Below, in pieces: positions 8,852 to 18,093 of a stretch of 44,493 nucleotides of DNA. The stretch comes from Promethearchaeota archaeon (GTDB lineage Archaea > Asgardarchaeota > Lokiarchaeia > Sigynarchaeales > SOKP01): the NCBI GenBank assembly GCA_019058515.1, contig JAHPYY010000157.1:1-44493 (forward strand), written 5' to 3'. Under the pieces are notes generated by a model, which was not told where the DNA came from, searched no databases, and saw only the letters and a program-made list of their open reading frames with translations. Position 1 is the stretch's first letter. Each line of letters opens with the position of its first letter. The translations under genes were made by a program, and so were the position numbers.

Positions 8852-9736
8852 TCAAGTATTTGAAAAGTCAATACTATTAATATTGAATCCCCAGGAGATA
8901 ATTAGGTCTTCTGCGTTAGAAATTATAGAAGCAATAATCTCTTTTAGAGGTAAAATCTCTTTTTGAAATTTAATTGCGGGTGATGGTACCATTGTGCCTT
9001 TTAACGAAAAGTGATAAAGCTTTTTGTAGTAATCAGATGATAACACATCAGTTTGCAGCCAAGATTCTTTTAATGTGGGAGGAGCGGGACACTCTTCAGC
9101 GGTCAGAATTGCGCTTCCTAAACACACTGCATGAGCTCCCATCGCTAAACAAGCCAAAAATCCATGAGCATCGCCAATCCCACCTGCGGCAATTATTGGA
9201 ATTTTCAATAACTGGTTTGCCATAGTCAGATTCACTAAAGTCGTGTTTTGATAAGGATTTTTGAATCCAGAAGCTTCTAGCCCCACTAGTGTAATAGCAT
9301 CTGCTCCCGCTTTTTCTGCCGAGAATGCATGTTTCATGGTAGAGCTCTTATGAAACCAATAACAACCTGCTTCTTTAACTCTTTTCCCTATGAATCCTGC
9401 TTGATAGGCTGATGTGGTGAAAATCAAAATATCCTCGTCAAGAGCTGTTTCTACATACTTCAGATAATCATCTTCAGTTAATTTTCCATGTGGCGTACTT
9501 ACTTCAGGAGGAACGACCGTTATGTTAACACCTAATGGTTTATCAGTCAAGGATCTTATTGATTCGAGCTCTTGCTTGAAATTTTTTACGGGATAATTGA
9601 GCGCAGTGATTATACCTAATCCCCCAGCTTCCGAAAAAGCACTCGCAAAATTTATATTACTCAATCTGGCAAAAGCAGCCATGATTAAGGGATATTTAGT
9701 CTTTGTAATCTCGTTGATCTCCGTTTTCCAAATCAT
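8852..9736 (-). CDS. nitronate monooxygenase / 2-nitropropane dioxygenase-like FMN oxidoreductase
   Basis: A TIM-barrel flavoprotein of the NMO family: the N-terminal KYPLIMAAFARLSN (usually P-I-h-xGMA), AFSEAGGLGIITALN, KPLGVNITV, the phosphate-binding IIAAGGIGDAHGFLACLAMGAHAVCLGSA in two short blocks, and the family's ECPAPPTLKESWLQ region. Family members oxidise nitronates or act as FMN-dependent enoyl reductases; archaeal members are mostly uncharacterised. ATG start with GAGGT about 6 bases upstream. It lies 42 bp downstream of the peptidase gene on the same strand, so the two may be cotranscribed, but no functional link is evident. Confidence 0.85.
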   Translation of the reverse strand: MIWKTEINEITKTKYPLIMAAFARLSNINFASAFSEAGGLGIITALNYPVKNFKQELESIRSLTDKPLGVNITVVPPEVSTPHGKLTEDDYLKYVETALDEDILIFTTSAYQAGFIGKRVKEAGCYWFHKSSTMKHAFSAEKAGADAITLVGLEASGFKNPYQNTTLVNLTMANQLLKIPIIAAGGIGDAHGFLACLAMGAHAVCLGSAILTAEECPAPPTLKESWLQTDVLSSDYYKKLYHFSLKGTMVPSPAIKFQKEILPLKEIIASIISNAEDLIISWGFNINSIDFSNT

Positions 9737-9778
9737 TTTAACCTCATATAAGTTTAAATGTTACTTTAAAAAGGAGAA

Positions 9779-11038
9779 TTAAATCATTAACGCCCATTCT
9801 CCATTGATCATTATCGTTTCTTCCTCTCCATCGTTAGTAACTCCTTTTATGTTCATGTGTTCCGATCCTATCATAAAATCAATGTGAATCATTGAGGAAT
9901 TACCCCCAGCGGCTGCGTAGGCTTCATCGTTCATTTTGTTACTGTCTTTTATACAAGGTTTAATTCCGTTTCCAAGAGCTATATGACAAGAGGCATTTTC
10001 GTCAATCAAGGTGTTGTAAAACAACATACCCGTTTGCGATATTGGAGAACTATTGGCCACAAGAGCTACTTCCCCTAAACTATTAGAGCCCTCGTCCATA
10101 TTGATAAACTTTTCTAAAATTGATTTGTATTTTTCGGAGATAACTTCTGCGACTTTACCCTTTGAAAATTTTAAAGTAAATTCATCAATCAGAGTACCGC
10201 CATAATATAGGGGTTTGGATGTAGTAACTTTTCCTTCCGTCTTATCTTTGTGAGGAATCGTAAATACTTCTTCCGTAGGAATATTGGGAGTGAAGGTTAT
10301 GTGATTAAGGCTTTCCCAGGGCCCACCTTTCCATATATGATTGTCGGGTAAACCAATGGTTAAATCTGTACCTGGAGCCGTAAGTTTTAAAGAAGAAAAG
10401 CTTTTATTATTTAGGTATGAAAGTCTGTGTTTTAATTTGTCAAAATGGTTGGTCCATGCAGCAACAGGATTTTCGCTATCAATACGACATATTTTAAATA
10501 AAACATCCCAAAACTTTTCGAGTCGTTGTTGCGGAGTATCATTAGGAAACAATTTTTTAGCCCACCCAGAACTTGGAGCGGTGCATATACACCAATTAGA
10601 GGCTCCGCTAGAAACTAATGGTACATACTCTTTCGCTGACTCTAATCGAGCTCTTTGGACTTGAGAGACAAGATCTTGATCTTGATCAAGTAATAAATCG
10701 GGATCCTCGGAAGGAATGGAAAGGAGAGCGTCACCATTTTTTAAGTATTTTGTGACTAAATTGTTTCTCCAATGGGGAAACTCTTCAAATGAATCCCGAG
10801 GGGCATTTTCGTACCGAATTCGATGTAATTCCTCGTCATCCCAGATTACTTCTACAAACCTAGCTCCCATTTTATAAGCTTTCTCTACGATGATTCTTAT
10901 AAAAGGAACTAACTCAATATTTACACCAAATTTGTAAGAAGATCTTATGAATAATCGCTGATTTGGCTGTAGATTTAACCCAACTTTTAAAACCACTTCA
11001 GCATATTTCTCCATTTTATCTTTAAAGTCTAAAAACAT
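9779..11038 (-). CDS. M29-family aminopeptidase-like protein
   Basis: A 419-residue protein of the thermophilic aminopeptidase (M29) type. Blocks seen: GLNLQPNQRLFIRSS, WDDEELHRIRYENAP, LTIGLPDNHIWKGG, NIPTEEVFTIPHKDKTEG, LGEVALV, DENASCHIALG and MIHIDFMIGS. These contain the two metal-binding Glu residues, the His of CHIALG, and the HxD pair. In characterised members a catalytic Tyr lies seven residues after the CHIALG histidine; here that position is Ile, so activity may be altered or the Tyr supplied elsewhere. Predicted to remove N-terminal residues from peptides in the cytoplasm using two metal ions. Confidence 0.87.
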   Translation of the reverse strand: MFLDFKDKMEKYAEVVLKVGLNLQPNQRLFIRSSYKFGVNIELVPFIRIIVEKAYKMGARFVEVIWDDEELHRIRYENAPRDSFEEFPHWRNNLVTKYLKNGDALLSIPSEDPDLLLDQDQDLVSQVQRARLESAKEYVPLVSSGASNWCICTAPSSGWAKKLFPNDTPQQRLEKFWDVLFKICRIDSENPVAAWTNHFDKLKHRLSYLNNKSFSSLKLTAPGTDLTIGLPDNHIWKGGPWESLNHITFTPNIPTEEVFTIPHKDKTEGKVTTSKPLYYGGTLIDEFTLKFSKGKVAEVISEKYKSILEKFINMDEGSNSLGEVALVANSSPISQTGMLFYNTLIDENASCHIALGNGIKPCIKDSNKMNDEAYAAAGGNSSMIHIDFMIGSEHMNIKGVTNDGEEETIMINGEWALMI

Positions 11039-11206
11039 AAATCATCTATTTTTTTATGAGTAATTGCATATATGATTTTATTCTTTAAATCTATTAATGA
11101 CAATTTGCTGTCCGTATAAATAGAAAAAATACGAAAAGTAAGAATTAATCAACAAAAATTGAGGTTGAGATGTGTTTAAAAACTAAGGATTAAATAAAAA
11201 ATCAGT

Positions 11207-12538
11207 TTACATGAAATCATCTAATGTCTTTTGAGTTTTGATGTAATTAATAATTTTACTACTGTTTCTCCAATATTTGAAATCCACCATAAACCCCTCT
11301 GCCATAGTTTTTAAAGAATCGTCAAAATTATCGAAAATTATTGGATCCTTCATAAACATTGCATCTCTGCAAGTTTCTCGAATTACCCAAACTCCCAAAG
11401 GAACCACATAACCTCCACTCACTTCTCGGAAAATTAGAACTCTCGCTTGTCGCTTGATTTGATATAAATATTCGCATATAGATTTTCGTGCTGCGTAATA
11501 CGCTCCAGTGATGTTGCTTGCATAGTTTTTACGCCCTCTATAAAATTCGAAATCCGTCATAATCTGCGGTTTCAGTGATTTATTATATCCGTCGAGAGAC
11601 ACATTCCACAATGTATTAGGCGCCCAAACTTCGTTCATCTCGTAAATAAACTTTCCCGGAAATAAAAGAATTTTAAAATGGTTATCGAGGTATGTGGATT
11701 CGAAGATTCGATAATCGTTAATTTCGGGAAATTTTTTAATTTCTTGAATTAAAGCTTTGGAAATAATGTCGTCTACAGCAGTAATAGACCATCTGGTTGG
11801 GACTAACCTGCGATTCGATTTTTCTCCTAACAATCCTAAAGAGAAAACTCTACGTATTGTAGATTCTGGTACATGGCCGTCGAAATAAAGGTATTCAGAA
11901 ACGGCTTCTGAAGCTTTAAGATCTCTATCAGAGGTACAATATTCCACTTTAGGATGGATTTTTGTGTTTTCAACAATCTTTATCTTTTCAGCTTTTCCAG
12001 TTGGACCGATTGGAGGAGCGTGATTGTCCATTAACATCCTAAAATTCATTTTTTCCAATTTTGTTTCAGTATCTACAGGTCGTGCCGCCATTGCCAATTC
12101 TTGAGAAGATTCGAGTAATCTCTGAATTTTTAAAGGAGGTGTATTTTTACGAGTCATATTTCCCACTCTAACATGCGTAACAAAGTTATTTCGTACTAAA
12201 CTACTTCGATATTTAATGATTTCGTTCATTTTCTTACCAAACCACAATTCGGGAGCATCGAGTACAAAATTATCAGAAACACCAAGATTTTGTTCAAACT
12301 CCTGAAACGGAACCAATGGTCCTAAATATACATTAGGATAGTTGAAATGGCCAACGAATACTCCTGGAGGACTCGCACCAAACAAATCCACATCCCTTTT
12401 TGATGTGTCAAACTCAAATGGAACTAAAGATTTTAACACCGACTTCTTTAGAAGAATTGGACAAGTAGTTTTTCCGCATAGAAGCCGCGCTCCTTTACAT
12501 TTTAAGCAAATATTTGGCTCGGTCGGAGGTCGTACCAT
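11207..12538 (-). CDS. nreA: NreA-type archaeal DNA repair protein
   Basis: Nre family (PF04894 N-terminal and PF04895 C-terminal parts), conserved in archaea and shown in other species to contribute to DNA damage resistance and bind PCNA. The N-terminus has the zinc-binding set CLKCKGARLLCGKTTCP. LFGASPPGVFVGHFNYPNVY and GPLVP follow, and the C-terminal half has YYAARKSICEYL and VIRETCRDAM. The protein ends in QKTLDDFM, a good PCNA-interacting peptide (Qxxhxxaa). Full length, ATG start. It is divergent from the flavodoxin gene across a 186-bp AT-rich gap in which I see no clear operator. Confidence 0.93.
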   Translation of the reverse strand: MVRPPTEPNICLKCKGARLLCGKTTCPILLKKSVLKSLVPFEFDTSKRDVDLFGASPPGVFVGHFNYPNVYLGPLVPFQEFEQNLGVSDNFVLDAPELWFGKKMNEIIKYRSSLVRNNFVTHVRVGNMTRKNTPPLKIQRLLESSQELAMAARPVDTETKLEKMNFRMLMDNHAPPIGPTGKAEKIKIVENTKIHPKVEYCTSDRDLKASEAVSEYLYFDGHVPESTIRRVFSLGLLGEKSNRRLVPTRWSITAVDDIISKALIQEIKKFPEINDYRIFESTYLDNHFKILLFPGKFIYEMNEVWAPNTLWNVSLDGYNKSLKPQIMTDFEFYRGRKNYASNITGAYYAARKSICEYLYQIKRQARVLIFREVSGGYVVPLGVWVIRETCRDAMFMKDPIIFDNFDDSLKTMAEGFMVDFKYWRNSSKIINYIKTQKTLDDFM

Positions 12539-12724
12539 TTAAGAAAAAAATCTATTATGTTTATGGTCTAGTTAAATCTTACTAGGTAATAAAAAACAAG
12601 AGCAGTATAAATTTTTAATATTTATATTGAAGAATTAATATTTTTCATTATAATATTATTGAGCTTTTCCTTATTTTATTAAAGTGAATTTGGTTTAAAA
12701 CAATATGAAATCTAGAGATTTATC

Positions 12725-13153
12725 ATGTTAAAAGCAATTTTAATATATCATACGCGTTCGGGAAATACTAAATCTTTAGCAGAAAAAATTAAAAAACGAT
12801 TAGAATCGTTGAATATTGTTGTAGAGATTTATCAAGATATAAATTTTGAAGAATTCGACTCTATTAAGGATTTTGATATTATAGGGTTAGGTACTCCTAC
12901 GCATTATTTTCAAATAGCAAAAGATTTTAAAGCGTTTTTAAAAATGACCAATGACTTAAATCTTAAAGGGAAAAAACTCATTGTTTTCGCTACAGGTGTG
13001 TCTCCTAAAAGTCATCCAAAGATTTGTAGCGATATTATTAAAATAATGAAACCAACGGGAATTCAAACAATCGCAAAAATAGGCTGTGTCAAAGAACCAA
13101 CAGACGATTTAGATTCAAAAATTGAACAAATTATATCTAAAGATTTATTTTAA
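12725..13153 (+). CDS. flavodoxin-like FMN protein
   Basis: A 142-residue short flavodoxin fold. The FMN phosphate loop is HTRSGNTKSLAEKI (residues 9-22), followed by the acidic strand FDIIGLGTPTHYFQ that lines the flavin ring, and KKLIVFATG. Size and motif match stand-alone archaeal flavodoxins that carry low-potential electrons. It could serve AOR or other ferredoxin-linked enzymes, but nothing in its neighbourhood fixes a partner. It converges on the DMT exporter with a 25-bp gap. Confidence 0.88.
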   Translation: MLKAILIYHTRSGNTKSLAEKIKKRLESLNIVVEIYQDINFEEFDSIKDFDIIGLGTPTHYFQIAKDFKAFLKMTNDLNLKGKKLIVFATGVSPKSHPKICSDIIKIMKPTGIQTIAKIGCVKEPTDDLDSKIEQIISKDLF

Positions 13154-13178
13154 AATTAAATTCAAACATCAAGTGGAA

Positions 13179-14210
13179 TTAAATTGCAATTATATCGTAT
13201 TCTTGTCGATATTCTGAAGGTGGTGGTTTTTTCTCCTTTCCAGACCAAATCAGACCGTATAAACTGATGAATACAATGATCATTGCTACAATCTGATAGA
13301 GTTCTATAGTTTCACTTAATACCAAGAACGCAAAAATCATTGTAATTACAGGGGTTGGAGTTGTAATTGTACTCGCAACTGATACATCTACATGTTTTAC
13401 CGCGTAAAACCAATTAACAAGTTCCAAGTAGTACACAAGTCCCATAAAAAAGCCAAATAGTTGAAATTCGGGATTTAATAATCCAATAAAAACATTAGTC
13501 GAACCATTTATAATAGAACTAATTATAAACAAGACAACTGAAGATATAAGAACTCTAAAAAAAGTAACTTGATTTGGAGTAATAGGAGAGGTGTCGAGCG
13601 TGTTTTTAATAATCACATGTGCAATACTCCATAAAATAGGTACTATTAACGCTAGCGAAAACCAAGGTGAGAATCCGATGATTAGCCAAGTTCCTCCAGT
13701 ACCAAGATAATATATTCCGACGATTGTGAGTAGTGTAAAAAGGAGTTCAAGCACACGCTTTTTCTTTTTAAATAAAAGAAATTCCATTAGAATCGCAAAT
13801 AATGGATAGGTTTGGATTGCAATCGCAGCATTGACCGTACCTGCTGTTTCAAACGCAAAAATGTAAAAAAAAGTCGAAGCAGAGAATAATATACCAGTAG
13901 TTCCCATAACTAAATAAGTTTTCTTTCTTACTTTTGAATCTAAGTTTCTTCTGAATATTCCTTTATCCACTTTAAAGATTTCGAATCCAAATAAAGGTAA
14001 TGCGCAAAGTAGTTCCCAAAACGACAAATAAAAAGCGAAACTTAAGGCATTTAACGATGAGGGACGACTATTTGAAATTACTGGTAATATTCCAAGAAGA
14101 AATAGCGAAACAAACGATAATAAAACTCCGATATTCCTATTAGAATGAAATTCCTTAAATTTACCACCGCTTGAGGGAAAATTATGGGCGTTCGATTCGC
14201 TATCTACCAT
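13179..14210 (-). CDS. EamA/DMT-superfamily transporter
   Basis: A ten-helix membrane protein of 343 residues built as two EamA repeats. Typical blocks are ALSFAFYLSFWELLCALPLF in the first repeat, AGTVNAAIAIQTYPLFAILM near the middle, and VDVSVASTITTPTPVITMIF followed by FLVLSETIELYQIVAMIIVF in the second. DMT proteins export amino acids, nucleosides or other small metabolites, or move sugar phosphates; substrate cannot be predicted. The N-terminal about 25 residues are hydrophilic and cytoplasmic. Confidence 0.87.
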   Translation of the reverse strand: MVDSESNAHNFPSSGGKFKEFHSNRNIGVLLSFVSLFLLGILPVISNSRPSSLNALSFAFYLSFWELLCALPLFGFEIFKVDKGIFRRNLDSKVRKKTYLVMGTTGILFSASTFFYIFAFETAGTVNAAIAIQTYPLFAILMEFLLFKKKKRVLELLFTLLTIVGIYYLGTGGTWLIIGFSPWFSLALIVPILWSIAHVIIKNTLDTSPITPNQVTFFRVLISSVVLFIISSIINGSTNVFIGLLNPEFQLFGFFMGLVYYLELVNWFYAVKHVDVSVASTITTPTPVITMIFAFLVLSETIELYQIVAMIIVFISLYGLIWSGKEKKPPPSEYRQEYDIIAI

Positions 14211-14289
14211 AATTTATCAAAATAATCGTAATATAAAAATTTAATAGATATAGAGAAAGTCCAAAGAATTTCGAAATTTTTATAGACAC

Positions 14290-15246
14290 TTATGTTTGTG
14301 ATAGCAATTCAATTAAAGTGCGTGGAATTTCTTTGTAATTGTTAACTGCAAAAAACTTTCCTTTACCCGATGAGGCGAGAGATTTACAGGTCTCGACACC
14401 TCTATCTGCATCGTTTTCAGCAGGTATACTAATTACATGAAGTTTGGGATATTGTTTTGCAAGCTTTAACGGGTCGTCTCCTCGATTATAATTACCATCG
14501 GTTATTAGGATTCCAAACTTAGTCTGGCTCCTATCCTTGATTTTATTTAGTTCTTTTAATCCTTTTTCAAGACCCAGTGAAATATTTGTAAAACCGACTG
14601 CTTCAGAATCTAAAATATCGTCCACTATATTAATTACTGGCTTGTTTTCGTTGATTTTTTTAAGCACCATTGCGACTGAATTAAATAAAACTATTCCATA
14701 ATCTTCTTTTTCCATATTGTACGCTAATACCGAAGTAGTTAACGCAGCGTTAAGCAAAAGTTTACCATACATACTACCGCTAGTATCTAAAATCATAACC
14801 ACTTTTCGTTTTTTTCGTTTTCGTTTAATTCCGTATATGTCTTTATAAGAAAGAATTTTTTGATGTATTTTAATCGGATTATGCTGTATAGTTTCATCTA
14901 AATCGAATTCAGGATTTCCAATTTCGTAATGCGGGACAGTTATACGGAAGTTACCTCTAATCCCTTTACTGCTTATTTTAAACGACATTTTTAGAATACT
15001 TTTTCTCGCTAACCTCCTGAAAATGAACCTATATTTATCAGAAATAGGTCTGCGAATAAAGAAATAAACCTCTGCCATGGTTGTGTTGGATTCTTCAGCT
15101 TTTTCCGAAAAGAACCGGACTCCTTCGTCGCAATCAAGGGCGTCAGTAGCAGCATACACATTTGATTTTAACATGCCCACTATTGCCTCTAGATTTTTAT
15201 ATTCAATCGCTAGGTAAGTTAACTCTTTTATTTGCTTATAATCCAA
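14290..15246 (-). CDS. von Willebrand factor A domain protein, partner of the MoxR ATPase; true 5' end probably at 15395 with a frameshift
   Basis: The C-terminal half is a VWA domain with a full MIDAS site: DTSGSMYG, a Thr in EAVGFTNISLG and ITDGNYNRGDD. MoxR/VWA pairs act as metal-dependent chaperone systems that mature other proteins. The only canonical in-frame start is TTG at 15246, which lacks a ribosome site. Coding-like sequence continues upstream (…LTKKIPDNEILRYEII), but no ATG, GTG or TTG opens it. An ATG at 15395, three bases after the MoxR stop, reads MISP then goes out of frame at a run of four Gs (15383-15386; four Cs on the coding strand). One added base there would give a 368-residue protein. 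So either an assembly indel or a real frameshift is likely. Confidence 0.8.
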   Translation of the reverse strand: MDYKQIKELTYLAIEYKNLEAIVGMLKSNVYAATDALDCDEGVRFFSEKAEESNTTMAEVYFFIRRPISDKYRFIFRRLARKSILKMSFKISSKGIRGNFRITVPHYEIGNPEFDLDETIQHNPIKIHQKILSYKDIYGIKRKRKKRKVVMILDTSGSMYGKLLLNAALTTSVLAYNMEKEDYGIVLFNSVAMVLKKINENKPVINIVDDILDSEAVGFTNISLGLEKGLKELNKIKDRSQTKFGILITDGNYNRGDDPLKLAKQYPKLHVISIPAENDADRGVETCKSLASSGKGKFFAVNNYKEIPRTLIELLSQT

Positions 15247-15398
15247 AGTATTGGCTAAATGCTGATAGTAATCCGCTTTTTTGCGCTTTTTGCGAATAAT
15301 TTCGTACCTTAGAATCTCATTGTCGGGAATCTTCTTGGTTAAACGAACGTGTAACCGTTTATTCTCCTCCTCTCCTTCAATTGGGGAGAAATCATCGA

Positions 15399-16271
15399 TT
15401 ATTGAAAATCTAATTTGTTTAAAATGGATAATACGATGTCTGCTATTATTTCTGATTTTGTTTTTGTTACGCCGTCGTCTACCTCTATTTTATTGTAAAG
15501 CGACATCGTTGCGGCTTCAACCCAATTCTTTGAACTGTTAGAATTACCAGACTTATAAATTAAGCTTGTTAAATCGATTGCTCCTCTAATAGAACTTCCT
15601 CGTCTTAATAATGTGCTTTCTCTTGTTAAGTGAACTATTTTTTGCGAAATTGTGGCAATTTTCTTCAATTGATTGTTTTCTACTTGCAACTCTTGAGTTA
15701 TAATCTGGATTTCTTCCCCCGGACTTTGATAATCAAGTTTTACCCATACGAACCTATCTTTAAGGGCTTCACCTAAAACCGTTACTCCTACATGAGCCGC
15801 AGGATTCTGCGTAGCAATGATAAAAAAACTATTAGTAGCCTTAATTGTTTTTAATTTTGGAATATCCAGTATTTTCTCGTCTAAGGCAGTTAACAAGGAA
15901 TTTTGAGTACTTTCTGGCATCCGGTTAATTTCGTTGATGAATAAACAACCACCATTTTTCATTGCGAGTGTAAGAGGACCATAGATGTAAGAATCTTCTA
16001 TGTAACCTTTAGAAATAACTAACGGAGGGTCAAAATATCCAACTAAGTTATGGTTTAATGTCTCCTCGCTGCAATCTATTCTATAAAAACCAGAGTCAAA
16101 GAAATTAGCGATTGCTTTAGCAATAGTCGTCTTTCCAACTCCTACTTCACCTTCAATTAGTATATTTTTTCCGACGGAATGAGCTAATATTATTTTTCTT
16201 AATTCTTCTGTTCTCCCAATGATTTTGTATCTGTTCTGAATCTCTTTTATAGTTTCAGAGGTATTTTCCAT
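15399..16271 (-). CDS. MoxR-type AAA+ ATPase
   Basis: A 290-residue AAA+ ATPase of the MoxR branch. Walker A is GEVGVGKTT (about residues 40-48), Walker B is CLFINEINRM, and sensor 1 sits in FFIIATQNPAAHVG. The C-terminal lid includes RRGSSIRGAIDL. MoxR proteins work with VWA-domain proteins, here the next gene downstream, in assembling or activating cofactor enzymes or complexes; the client is unknown. ATG start. The gene is separated from the divergent Ntn-hydrolase gene by 168 bp in which I see no clear regulatory site. Confidence 0.9.
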   Translation of the reverse strand: MENTSETIKEIQNRYKIIGRTEELRKIILAHSVGKNILIEGEVGVGKTTIAKAIANFFDSGFYRIDCSEETLNHNLVGYFDPPLVISKGYIEDSYIYGPLTLAMKNGGCLFINEINRMPESTQNSLLTALDEKILDIPKLKTIKATNSFFIIATQNPAAHVGVTVLGEALKDRFVWVKLDYQSPGEEIQIITQELQVENNQLKKIATISQKIVHLTRESTLLRRGSSIRGAIDLTSLIYKSGNSNSSKNWVEAATMSLYNKIEVDDGVTKTKSEIIADIVLSILNKLDFQ

Positions 16272-16439
16272 ATGATAATATATCTTTTTTGCGTAAAAAC
16301 TTTTTAGATTGTAAGTTATAATGTTAAAACTTGGATTATTTTCAATAAGACTCTGAGAGAATTCATTTTCTAATCAAATTTTTATGTTTTACTATATTTA
16401 TTCAATACATTGCAATTCTAGAAAGAAATTCACTGAAAA

Positions 16440-17423
16440 ATGAAACTCTTAAAGTTAAAGTTAATTATATTAATAATATCGTGTTTAGGTATATTTCTTT
16501 CTTCCATTTCAATAGCTAATTTAGCAAGTAATCGAAATCTAATTACCAATTCTTGTACAATTTTTACTGTTTCTCAAAATGACGAAGTGTTTTTCGCAAA
16601 TAACGAAGATTATCCATTAAAACATGGAAGAATCTGGTTTTTTCCCTCTTTAACTGGAAAATACGGAGTGGCGTTATTTGGGTATAAACTGCATAACAAT
16701 GTAGATATATATGTTGGAGGAATAAACGACCAAGGATTATGCATTGATATGAACGCACTTCGTACGCAAGTTAGCAATCCACAACCTGAAAGACAGGATT
16801 ACATGGGCGCACCTATTCAACAAATGCTTGAAGAATGCTCGACAATCATGGATGTATTGAACTGGATTAACGACTATAACATATTTATATTAGAAACGAA
16901 CCAAATGCATATTGCCGATAGAACAGGTGATGCAATCGTCTTGGGTTTAGATCCATCTGGAGAACCAGGTTTTACTCGAAAAAATGGTAATTTTATAGTT
17001 TCAACTAATTTTAACCTTTTACATCCAAAAAGACAGTGTGATCGGTACGAGACTGCTACGACCATGTTGGAGAACATGAACGAATTAACGCACGATTATT
17101 GTCGATTGATACTAAAGAATACTGCCCCAAGCTATACCATGTATTCAAATATCAACGATCTCAAGAACGGGTTAATTTACCTCTATTCTCATTCAGATTT
17201 TGAGAGAGAAGCAGTCTTAGATTTAAAGGAGGAATTTTCAAAAGGATTACACTCTTACGATATTGAATCTTTAGTCACTTCCCAAACAAATACGCCCGAA
17301 GATACCGCTTTTATAAGTTTGATCTTTACAAGTTTAATTTTTGGTTCCGTAGTTATTGGATGTGTTGCGATCATCGCGTTTAAACTAAGAACTCAACTCT
17401 CACGGAGGAAAGATAATGGCTGA
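16440..17423 (+). CDS. exported, membrane-anchored Ntn-hydrolase (choloylglycine hydrolase/penicillin acylase-like)
   Basis: Residues 1-29 are a signal peptide or anchor (KLIILIISCLGIFLSS). C39 in NSCTIFTVSQ is the candidate nucleophile, followed by VFFANNEDYP, which stands for the family's GRNxD strand. Other blocks are YVGGINDQGLCIDMN and FIVSTNFN, both typical of linear-amide hydrolases. A hydrophobic helix near residue 290-315 followed by RTQLSRRKDNG is a C-terminal membrane anchor, so the enzyme should face outwards. Likely reaction: hydrolysis of an amide bond in an external acyl amide. Its last 8 bases overlap the start of the next gene. Confidence 0.78.
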   Translation: MKLLKLKLIILIISCLGIFLSSISIANLASNRNLITNSCTIFTVSQNDEVFFANNEDYPLKHGRIWFFPSLTGKYGVALFGYKLHNNVDIYVGGINDQGLCIDMNALRTQVSNPQPERQDYMGAPIQQMLEECSTIMDVLNWINDYNIFILETNQMHIADRTGDAIVLGLDPSGEPGFTRKNGNFIVSTNFNLLHPKRQCDRYETATTMLENMNELTHDYCRLILKNTAPSYTMYSNINDLKNGLIYLYSHSDFEREAVLDLKEEFSKGLHSYDIESLVTSQTNTPEDTAFISLIFTSLIFGSVVIGCVAIIAFKLRTQLSRRKDNG

Positions 17424-18039
17424 GAATAATGATATTACAGAAAAAAAGGAATTAATCAATTGCTCCGATAAACTACAGCCTAAAAGGTTCCTATTAGTTA
17501 CAACGTTATTTATTGGATTAATTTTAGTAAGTACTGCATTTCTTGGTATTCCTATTCCTCTAAGTCTTTATTGGATTACTTTAACGTATTACCTGTATCT
17601 CGCACCAATATTCATCTACACCGCGGCAATAATGTTGAAACCATGGATCTCATTTGTTACTTGCACGCTTGGTTTAGTTCTTGGTGAACTAATTCTTTGC
17701 GTAATTTTTGGATGTAGCAACGAATTACCGTTTTATTTGTTTTTTGCTCTAATATCTCGTGGAATTCAAGTTCTAATAATTTCGCTTCTACGAAAAAGAA
17801 ATGAAGTAGTGGCATTGGTAATAGGAGGTTTATACGAGGCTCTTGGATTATTATTAGTGTATTTTATCTATTATCGTTTGGTTTTGTATTGGATATTTGA
17901 TTTTGTAGTAATTTACGCCCTTCTTTCCGCATTACTTGATTTACTATTTATCCCTCTATCCCTAATACTAAACCTTGCTATCCGTAAAGTGTTTAAATTG
18001 AAATACCTTGATGAATTGATTTATACCTCTAGAAATTAA
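17416..18039 (+). CDS. integral membrane protein, possible ECF transporter S component
   Basis: A 207-residue protein with about six helices after a 25-residue charged N-terminus. Its organisation (FLGIPIPLSLYWITLTYYLYLAPIF, an inward helix, ISRGIQVLIISLLRKRN, IGGLYEALGLLLVYFIYYR) resembles small S components of ECF transporters, but no family signature is decisive. It starts inside the end of the Ntn-hydrolase gene, with GGAGG at 17404-17408 and a 7-base spacer to the ATG, so translation is coupled. The coupling suggests that it imports a product released by the external hydrolase (inference). It would have to use a shared ECF A/T module such as the one at 22386-25058. Confidence 0.6.
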   Translation: MAENNDITEKKELINCSDKLQPKRFLLVTTLFIGLILVSTAFLGIPIPLSLYWITLTYYLYLAPIFIYTAAIMLKPWISFVTCTLGLVLGELILCVIFGCSNELPFYLFFALISRGIQVLIISLLRKRNEVVALVIGGLYEALGLLLVYFIYYRLVLYWIFDFVVIYALLSALLDLLFIPLSLILNLAIRKVFKLKYLDELIYTSRN

Positions 18040-18093
18040 TATTCTCTTCTATTTTATTTTCTACCAAAACATAATTGAAAGTTGAACTAAATT

